Positions 7,568 through 12,342 of a stretch of DNA of 15,520 bases are shown here, one piece after another. A program made the translations under genes and the position numbers. Position 1 is the stretch's first letter. Every line of letters begins with the position of its first letter. The stretch spans positions 1-15,520 of the forward strand of contig JAEZED010000036.1 of the NCBI GenBank assembly GCA_023417885.1, in the 5' to 3' direction. This stretch comes from Planctomycetota bacterium. Lineage in GTDB: Bacteria > Planctomycetota > Phycisphaerae > Tepidisphaerales > Tepidisphaeraceae. Below the pieces are notes generated by a model. The model was not told where the DNA came from. It saw only the letters and a list, made by a program, of their open reading frames with translations, and searched no databases.

Positions 7568-8044
7568 TCATTCATCCGCCTCTTCTTCCTCGTCGTCCTC
7601 TTCCTCTTCTTCCTCTTCCTCCAGCTCCTCGTCCTCCGCCTCCTCCTCGGCGTCCGCCTTCGGCAGGGAGCGGCGGAAAACGCCCAGGACGTTGTCCACG
7701 CTCACCACGAACAGGCGGTTGTCGTGGTCGAGCTCGACCGGGATCGCCTCCCGCGGGTCGAAGAGGACCTTGTCGTAGACGCGCAGCGGCACGTCGCTGT
7801 CGGCCTCGACCTCGCGGCTGACCGCGACGATGCGGCCCGTGATGACGGGGATCTCCTTGCTGTCGGGCAGGACGATGCCGCTCTTGGTCTGCCTGCGGTT
7901 GTCATCCTTGCGAATGACGACGCGCCAGCCGACGGGCTCGATGACGTCGTAATCCATGCGCCGACGCAGGTCCGCCTCCGCGGCGGCCTCCAGCGAGGTC
8001 TCGCGCGGGGACGGATCCTCCGGTAGGTTGCTTCGCTCGGCCAT
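7568..8044 (-). CDS. GroES-like co-chaperonin (Cpn10 family) with acidic tail
   Basis: 158 residues against about 95 for GroES. Residues about 33-126 match Cpn10: 'VIEPVGWRVVIRKDD', a mobile-loop-like segment TKSGIVLPDSKEIP with the hydrophobic IVL tripeptide that contacts GroEL, then TGRIVAVS and 'YDKVLFDPREAIPVELD'. A 30-residue charged N-terminal extension precedes it, and residues about 130-158 are almost all Glu/Asp. No groEL and no CIRCE-like element are adjacent, so this looks like a divergent paralogue, not the main groES; classical function is unproven. ATG at 8044 is chosen (GAAGGGTG just upstream); a GTG at 8047 directly precedes it. The first 24 codons and the upstream DNA are duplicated at 10380-10632. 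Confidence 0.82.
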   Translation of the reverse strand: MAERSNLPEDPSPRETSLEAAAEADLRRRMDYDVIEPVGWRVVIRKDDNRRQTKSGIVLPDSKEIPVITGRIVAVSREVEADSDVPLRVYDKVLFDPREAIPVELDHDNRLFVVSVDNVLGVFRRSLPKADAEEEAEDEELEEEEEEEEDDEEEEADE

Positions 8045-8226
8045 CACCCTTCATTCTACGTCATCGCGGGGCCCGATGATCGCCCACGAAGCATTTGTTC
8101 GGCCCTTGTTCGCGGTGATCCCCGACAGATCGTCGCGGTCACGCTGCCGCGGCTTGTCGAGTGGGTCGAAAGCCGGGGTGGATGCCGCCATTTTGACGTA
8201 TCGCGGAACGTCCTCTTTGGGTTACC
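7974..8226. repeat. Duplicated sirtuin-GroES junction, copy A
   Basis: Aligns without gaps to 10380-10632 at an offset of exactly 2406 bp. Positions 7974-8066 (start of the GroES-like gene plus leader) differ at only 3 of 93 sites (7982, 8036, 8064). The two coding differences (Ala22 and Glu3) are synonymous. The upstream, non-coding part is much more diverged, with conserved blocks near 8075-8114 and 8207-8226, where it ends in ACGTCCTCTTYGGGTTAC. In copy B that last block contains the sirtuin stop codon. A TAGAAT at 8052-8057 (minus strand) is conserved in both copies and is a possible -10 element. Confidence 0.85.
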
Positions 8227-8245
8227 CCGGGAACAGCACGCCAGG

Positions 8246-8610
8246 CGGGGCTGCCCCGCCGCCTGCTCGAGCACCTGCTCGTAGCCGGTGGGTTCATCCG
8301 GTCCAGCAGGTAGTGCTCGCTGGCGACGGTCGCCCCCGAGCCGTCGAGCGTGTGGCGGGCGACGCGGCCTTCCTGGTGGTCGTAGGCCAGGCGCAGGTCG
8401 GCCGTGCCGTTGCCGTCGGCATCCGCCTCCACCAGGCGGTTCTTCAGGTCGTAGCCCTGGCGGAAGAGCAGCGTGCCGGAGCCGTTCTTGCGGGTTGTCA
8501 AAGAGCCGTTGGCATCGTAGCCGACCTTCTCCGCCGCGACGTCAGGCATCCTTCTGCCTTAGCAGTTGGTCGGGGCGTTGTAGTCGCTCTTGACCGTCCC
8601 CGCCACGCGC
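8246..8610 (-). pseudogene. RHS repeat fragment, frame-broken
   Basis: On the minus strand, VGYDANGSLTTRKNG, YDLKNRLVEADADGNGTADL, YDHQEGRVARH and then 'EHYLLDRMNP' are RHS/YD repeats followed by the start of the segment that precedes the RHS core. The frame breaks at about 8290, where GGTGGGTTC lacks one G compared with the sister copy (9701-9704). It then runs for only some 15 codons before RHS similarity ends near 8246. Upstream there is an in-frame TAA at about 8560 and the readable frames switch again (VKSDYNA then PDQLLRQKDA), so more indels are likely. It cannot encode a full RHS protein and is a relic, perhaps the 5' part of a duplicated copy of the RHS 3' end. Confidence 0.75.
8257..8315. 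repeat. 60-bp direct repeat inside RHS, copy 1
   Basis: Identical to 9668-9727 except for one missing G in the run at 8290-8292. It encodes HYLLDRMNPTGYEQVLEQAA on the minus strand. Both copies lie at the same point in RHS sequence, but what follows in each is different. Confidence 0.9.
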
Positions 8611-8621
8611 GGGCAACCGCC

Positions 8622-8978
8622 TCACCCAGCGCTCCCTTCCTTCGCGAGCCTGGAAAACCGCGTAATCCAGCCATATTCGCTTAATAGCTCGCCGGTTAGA
8701 CCGTCGCTCGCCTCGCGCAGGTCGATACCCTTCCATCGCAATTCGACGCCCTCCTCCTCTTCTACGAACTGCAGGAACTGAAAAATCGCTTGCGTCACCG
8801 CCTCCTCAACGAAGACGGAGGCGGCGTCGACCCCAGACCTGCTATTGATCTTCGCAATCATCTCCGTTGTGCCGGCTGACCGATAATGCCCAGAAAGCCG
8901 CAGCCTACACTCCTCGACCGCCTTGTCGTACACCCGGCGGACGAGCTCGGAGCCAAAGTCATCAGTTTGGTTGCTCAT
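8622..8978 (-). CDS. Candidate RHS immunity protein (Imm2)
   Basis: 118 residues, acidic and mostly helical in appearance, with no signal peptide or membrane segment. I recognise no family. It starts right where the RHS C-terminal toxin tip ends (a readable toxin frame stops at 8981), which is the standard position of the immunity gene in RHS toxin loci. ATG at 8978 (MSNQTDDFG) is chosen; an in-frame ATG at 8990 (MALNMSNQ) would overlap the toxin end. The segment FVEEAVTQAIFQFLQFVEEE suggests an amphipathic helix. The base composition around its start is lower in G+C than the neighbours (28 of 60 for 8941-9000), consistent with transferred DNA. The frame is intact although the adjacent toxin is broken. 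Confidence 0.6.
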   Translation of the reverse strand: MSNQTDDFGSELVRRVYDKAVEECRLRLSGHYRSAGTTEMIAKINSRSGVDAASVFVEEAVTQAIFQFLQFVEEEEGVELRWKGIDLREASDGLTGELLSEYGWITRFSRLAKEGSAG

Positions 8979-8980
8979 GT

Positions 8981-9900
8981 TTAGTGCCATGGAATTCTTG
9001 TTGGGCCCCAAACACCCAAGTCCTTGAGATACTTCTGCGACTTCGCGACGAGCACCCACGCCGCGTCGAAGCTCGCGCCGCCGAAAGGGCATGAAGCTTC
9101 GCTAAGTCGAACGGGTCCACAAGACCGGACCAATCGATGCTTTCGACGATTGATCGGCCTGCTCCCCATTCCGCGCGATAATCGCGACCATAAACGGCGT
9201 ATGCCGCCACCGATGCCGCGGCACGTCCCATCATCACAGCTTGAAGCGGCGCAAAGATGCTGAACATCCCACTCGGGTCACTGCGGTTTAACGGATCGCT
9301 CGCCGCATATAGAATAAGGATTGGCGTCGCCCGTATCGCCCGCCGATGGCTCATACCTGTCGAACGCCGTAAAGCGCCCAGCGAGATGCGTCAGCCACCG
9401 GTGCCGGTGATACCCCTGCCCCAGCACCTCGTCGAACCACTGCCCGGTATACTGGATCGGCGTCAGCACCGCCGAGTGGGCGTCGGTCCGCACGCCGAAG
9501 GCGTCGTAGGCCAGGATCTGCCCTGAGGCGAGCCGCCCAGTGGCGTCCACCAGCCCGCGGGCGGTGCCGTGGCCGTCGAACAGGAAGCTGCGGAGGGTGG
9601 TGGCGTCCGCCTGGAGGATCAGGCTCAGTCCCAGCACGAACGAGCGCGCCGGGCTCGCGTCAAGACTCGCCGCCTGCTCGAGCACCTGCTCGTAGCCGGT
9701 GGGGTTCATCCGGTCCAGCAGGTAGTGCAGGCTGCGGCGGACGCGGCGGTGCTGGCTGTCGTAGGCGAAGCTGGTGACGCGGCCCTCGGCGTCCTCCTGC
9801 GTGAGCTGGTTGCCGTACTTGTCGTAGGTGTAGACGTACTCCCGGCTGCACCGGCGAGCCCGTGCCGTCGACCTCCGGCCAACTCACGGTTCGGCATCTT
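8981..9900 (-). pseudogene. RHS core plus C-terminal toxin tip, broken by frameshifts
   Basis: Read on the minus strand: 'TVSWPEVDGTGSPVQP', a frame break near 9850, then 'EYVYTYDKYGNQLTQEDAEG', 'YLLDRMNPTGYEQVLEQAAS', LFDGHGTARGLVDATG, YDAFGVRTD, QYTGQWFDEVLGQGY, LAGRFTAFDRYEPSAGDTGD. This is the RHS repeat-associated core. At about 9306-9312 one extra base turns NPYS-YAASDPLNRSDPSG into NPYSICGERS; removing it restores a textbook core end. After DPSG (9268-9279) comes a tip of about 95 residues (MFSIFAPLQAVMMGRAA, then WSGLVDPFDLAKLHA). A further break near 9090 is needed to reach 'FDAAWVLVAKSQKYLKDLGV' and the stop at 8981. In the family the core forms a shell and the tip is the toxin; this tip's activity is unknown. 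There is no N-terminal secretion or PAAR region: the 5' part is missing. Confidence 0.8.
9668..9727. repeat. 60-bp direct repeat inside RHS, copy 2
   Basis: The intact copy of the repeat also found at 8257-8315, with four Gs at 9701-9704 where the other copy has three. Here the reading frame is continuous into the RHS core. Confidence 0.9.
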
Positions 9901-10153
9901 CCTCCGTTGGCGACCCACATCCAGTCGACCCCGTGACTTCGATCGAGTTTGCTTGCTCAAGAAGCGAGGCTAGTTTCTCTTGATGCTCCTCCAACGACAC
10001 TCCTTGGGTAGCGAGCACGAGTACCCTTTTTGCATCAACCAGTCCTAACCCAAACCTGTCGCGAAGATGCCGGATCACAGCTACTTGGTCTCGACTCTTG
10101 GCTAGTTGCTCTCGGCAGTATTCTACTTGCTCTTTGGGGATTGAGATATCCAT
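9884..10153 (-). CDS. Small L7/L12 C-terminal-domain-like protein, candidate immunity (Imm1)
   Basis: 89 residues. Residues about 20-65 resemble the C-terminal domain of ribosomal protein bL12: 'QVAVIRHLRDRFGLGLVDAK' matches the family pattern KVAVIK.VR..TGLGLKEAK, and LASLLEQANSIEV matches its final helix-strand. The bL12 N-terminal dimerisation region and hinge are absent, so this is not the ribosomal protein. It starts 18 bp after the end of a toxin-tip remnant, the usual place of an RHS or CDI immunity gene, and an immunity role is inferred from position only. G+C is low here: I count 94 G+C in the 180 bases 9961-10140 (52%). The last residues (about 80-89) overlap the point where RHS similarity begins, so the C-terminus may have been replaced. 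Confidence 0.6.
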   Translation of the reverse strand: MDISIPKEQVEYCREQLAKSRDQVAVIRHLRDRFGLGLVDAKRVLVLATQGVSLEEHQEKLASLLEQANSIEVTGSTGCGSPTEEDAEP

Positions 10154-10171
10154 CTAGTTGCCTCGACAGTG

Positions 10172-10379
10172 TCATTCAGGAACCTTCATCGTCGAAGAGT
10201 AAATATCCACACGCTCGCCGGGCGTACCGCCCAGTTCCGGCGGCACCTCGATCGTGTCCCTTTGGAAGCCATGTCGTATGAGCCCCTGCTCGATCTTTTT
10301 GTTGATCACGGCCGCTCCGAACGTCTACCTCGTCCTTCCCAAGCGCTCGGGCAAGTTCGAACGCTTTCGTACGTACGGC
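10172..10379 (-). pseudogene. Orphan toxin-tip remnant (CT1), 5'-truncated
   Basis: The minus strand shows two protein-like segments in different frames: KAFELARALGKDEVD (up to about 10325) and then AAVINKKIEQGLIRHGF, DTIEVPPELGGTPGERVDIY and MKVPE, ending at TGA 10172-10174. A one-base change near 10320 would join them. The piece starts abruptly at 10379, exactly where the GroES-gene duplication ends, and it is followed 18 bp later by the Imm1 gene. This is the arrangement of an orphan RHS/CDI C-terminal toxin cassette. The toxin family is not recognised. The evidence is the look of the peptides, their order and the low G+C, not a database match. Confidence 0.5.
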
Positions 10380-10450
10380 GCCTCCGCCGCGGCCTCCAGC
10401 GAGGTCTCGCGCGGGGACGGATCCTCCGGTAGGTTGCTTCGTTCGGCCAT
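10325..10450 (-). pseudogene. Duplicated 5' fragment of the GroES-like gene
   Basis: A 41-codon ORF. Codons 1-24 (MAERSNLPEDPSPRETSLEA and on) are identical in protein to the GroES-like protein at 7568-8044. Codons 25-41 are unrelated and end at TAG 10325-10327. None of the Cpn10 fold is present. After this stop the same frame continues through the second part of the CT1 toxin remnant. The same start codon and upstream GAAGGGTG are retained, so it could still be translated. Confidence 0.75.
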
Positions 10451-10632
10451 CACCCTTCATTCTACGTCACCGAACCACCCGGTGATCGCGCCCGAAGCAG
10501 CTGTTCGCCCTATGTTCGCGCCATATTACGCCATATTGACGCTGTCATGGTGCCGCAGGCCTCTCGCGCACCACTGCGGCCGAAATAGCCACGACAACCT
10601 GACGCTTCTCCGCACGTCCTCTTCGGGTTACA
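10380..10632. repeat. Duplicated sirtuin-GroES junction, copy B
   Basis: Sister of 7974-8226 (constant offset 2406 bp). This copy lies directly downstream of the sirtuin gene and includes its stop codon (10628-10630) at the far end. The other end is fused to the toxin-tip remnant at 10379/10380. Identity is 90/93 over 10380-10472 and falls to roughly two-thirds or less, unevenly, beyond that. The pair brackets the whole RHS relic. Confidence 0.85.
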
Positions 10633-11350
10633 AGCCAGCCACCAGCATCGGCAGCACCTCCGCTGACGTCCCCGCAAGCTGGATATCCACGTCCGCGCCG
10701 CTCGGCTCCGGGTTTACCTCGATCACCGTTGCACCCGCCAGGCTCGCCACGTCGATCAACCCCGCCGCCGGATAGACAACCGAGCTCGTCCCCACCGACA
10801 GGAACAACTCCGCCCGCGCCGCCGCCTCCGCCGCACGCTCGATCGCCTCTGCCGGCAGCGCCTCGCCGAACCACACCACCGCCGGCCGAAGCCGTCCGCC
10901 ACACCCTTCGCACTCCGGCAGATCCGGCAAGGCCTCGCCGGGCCGGTGCGATGTCTCCCCACAGCCGGTGCAGCGCACGTCCTCGAGGTTGCCGTGAAGC
11001 TCGATCACCCCTTCGCTCCCCGCCCGGCGGTGCAGGCGATCGACGTTCTGCGTGATCAGCGTCGTCGGCCTGCGGCGCGCCAGCTCGACAAGGGCCCGAT
11101 GCCCGGCGTTCGGCTCCGCCGCGAAAGCCCGGCGACGACGCTCGTTGTAAAACTCCCAAACAAGCCCTGGCTCCGCCGCGAAGGCCTCCGGCGTCGCCAG
11201 GCGCATCGGATCACGCCCGCGCCACAGGCCCCCATCCCCGCGGAAGGTCGGAAGCCCGCTATCGACGCTGATCCCCGCGCCCGTCAGCACCGCAACGGAA
11301 CGGGCATCGCGAATGGCGTCGGCAGCCTGTGTCACTCCGGCAATCTCCAT
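10628..11350 (-). CDS. NAD-dependent protein deacylase (sirtuin, Sir2/CobB family)
   Basis: 240 residues, a typical bacterial sirtuin. NAD-binding motifs are 'LTGAGISVDSGLPTFRG' (22-38) and TQNVDRLH (100-107). The catalytic His is H119 in ELHGN. Zinc is bound by C127-x2-C130 and C147-x2-C150. Other conserved parts are RPAVVWFGE and 'VGTSSVVYPAAGLI'. Y68 and R71 in FYNERRRR fit the YxxR pair that lets SIRT5 and E. coli CobB accept succinyl- or malonyl-lysine, so desuccinylase as well as deacetylase activity is plausible. The ATG at 11350 is fixed by an in-frame TGA immediately upstream. It lies 43 bp after the dihydrofolate-reductase-like gene on the same strand and may be the last gene of that run. 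Confidence 0.94.
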   Translation of the reverse strand: MEIAGVTQAADAIRDARSVAVLTGAGISVDSGLPTFRGDGGLWRGRDPMRLATPEAFAAEPGLVWEFYNERRRRAFAAEPNAGHRALVELARRRPTTLITQNVDRLHRRAGSEGVIELHGNLEDVRCTGCGETSHRPGEALPDLPECEGCGGRLRPAVVWFGEALPAEAIERAAEAAARAELFLSVGTSSVVYPAAGLIDVASLAGATVIEVNPEPSGADVDIQLAGTSAEVLPMLVAGL

Positions 11351-11393
11351 TCATCCATGGTAACCAGGCCCCCACGACCCGCTGGCCAGGCCA

Positions 11394-11951
11394 TCAGCCG
11401 GCGCGTTCACGCTGGACCGCGTAGCGGATCTCGACGAACGCCTCGCCCTGCCTCCGGGCCTCGATGACGCGCAGCGGCGGGTTCACGATGCGCCGCGGCA
11501 GCAGCGGCGCGCCCCCGCCCAGCGTCACCGGGGATACCTGGACGACGATCTCGTCCAGCAGCCCCGCGTCGTGGAACTGACCCACCAGCTCGCCCCCGCC
11601 GACGAGCCAGAGGTTCTTCCCGCCCGCCGCCTCTGCCATCGCGCGATGCACCGGCCGGACGTCGCCGCGCACGAAGCGGATGTCGGCGCCGGGAATCGCC
11701 CGGAGCGACCGCGTCGTGAAGACCCACGCCGGCTGGGTATAGGGCCACGCCTTCATCGGCCCCCCGTCTGCGAAGTCATGCGCCAGGATCCACTCGTAGG
11801 TCGTAGAGCCCATCGCCAGTGCCCCAACGCCGGCGATGAACTCCTCGTAGCTCGTCCCCGCCTCGCCAAGCTTCAGGAGCCAGTCGAGCGAGTTGTCTGG
11901 GTCCGCGATGTATCCGTCGAGGCTGGCAGCTGTGTAGTAGATCGTCTTCAT
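11394..11951 (-). CDS. Dihydrofolate reductase family protein (RibD C-terminal-like)
   Basis: 185 residues, matching the DHFR/RibD_C group of small NADPH-dependent reductase-like proteins. Visible features are 'KTIYYTAASLDGYIADPDNS' at the start, ALAMGSTTYEWIL, VFTTRSL, the dinucleotide-loop-like LWLVGGGELVGQFHDAGLLD, and VVQVSPVTLGGGAPLLP. These stand-alone members are usually not the folate or riboflavin enzyme and their substrate is generally unknown, so a fol or rib name is not justified. AAGG lies 6 nt before the ATG and overlaps the stop region of the upstream DUF1330 gene, which suggests coupled translation. Confidence 0.88.
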   Translation of the reverse strand: MKTIYYTAASLDGYIADPDNSLDWLLKLGEAGTSYEEFIAGVGALAMGSTTYEWILAHDFADGGPMKAWPYTQPAWVFTTRSLRAIPGADIRFVRGDVRPVHRAMAEAAGGKNLWLVGGGELVGQFHDAGLLDEIVVQVSPVTLGGGAPLLPRRIVNPPLRVIEARRQGEAFVEIRYAVQRERAG

Positions 11952-11960
11952 CGCAAGCCT

Positions 11961-12287
11961 TCAGCCCAGGATGTCGGTGGCGCGGTGGCCCTCCGCCACG
12001 CCCTCGACCAGGAGAAGCGTGCCGACCGTGTTCTCCGTGCGCAGCCGCTTGATCGCCCCGTAGGCGGCCGAGTCGTACCACGCGCGAGCCCGCGCCATGT
12101 CGGGAAACTCGATCATGATCAGGTCGCCCGCCCACTCCCCCTCGCGCGGGTCGTAAGGCCCGCCATGAATGCGGAAGCGCCCCCCGAAAGGGCGGAGCGT
12201 CTCGTCGATCCGCTCCAGGTACTCGCGAATCTCCGGTCCGAAGCGCGTCTCGCGGATGATGGCGACGGCGAAGGCGGGTGCTGGCAT
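11961..12287 (-). CDS. DUF1330 family protein
   Basis: 108 residues with the DUF1330 (dimeric alpha/beta barrel, ferredoxin-like) pattern: AFAVAIIRETRFGPEIREYL, 'RIDETLRPFGGRFRIHGGPY', then 'GDLIMIEFPDMARARAWYDS', AAYGAIKRLR, GTLLLVEG. The function of the family is unknown; the fold suggests small-ligand binding or a simple enzymatic role. ATG at 12287 places the domain right at the N-terminus; longer alternatives upstream use TTG. It ends 9 bp before the DHFR-like gene start, so the pair is very likely co-transcribed. Confidence 0.85.
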   Translation of the reverse strand: MPAPAFAVAIIRETRFGPEIREYLERIDETLRPFGGRFRIHGGPYDPREGEWAGDLIMIEFPDMARARAWYDSAAYGAIKRLRTENTVGTLLLVEGVAEGHRATDILG

Positions 12288-12342
12288 GGCGGAGTCTATA
12301 TCGGTGTAGCGGACGCGTGGACGAGCCTGCAAGGAACCGTGT

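Noticed and set aside
7098..8026. Plus-strand frames encoding long Ser or Leu/Phe runs
   Set aside because: They are the complement of the polyacidic tail codons of the GroES-like gene.
8048..8130. CIRCE heat-shock operator upstream of the GroES-like gene
   Set aside because: I looked for TTAGCACTC-N9-GAGTGCTAA and found nothing similar.
8139..8549. Intact small RHS gene
   Set aside because: The open frame holds genuine RHS repeats but breaks at the single-G deletion near 8290 and has no core or tip, so it is a fragment.
7974..10632. Transposon or integron as cause of the flanking duplication
   Set aside because: There is no transposase, integrase, terminal inverted repeat or attC-like structure, and the flanking repeats are far too long for a target-site duplication.
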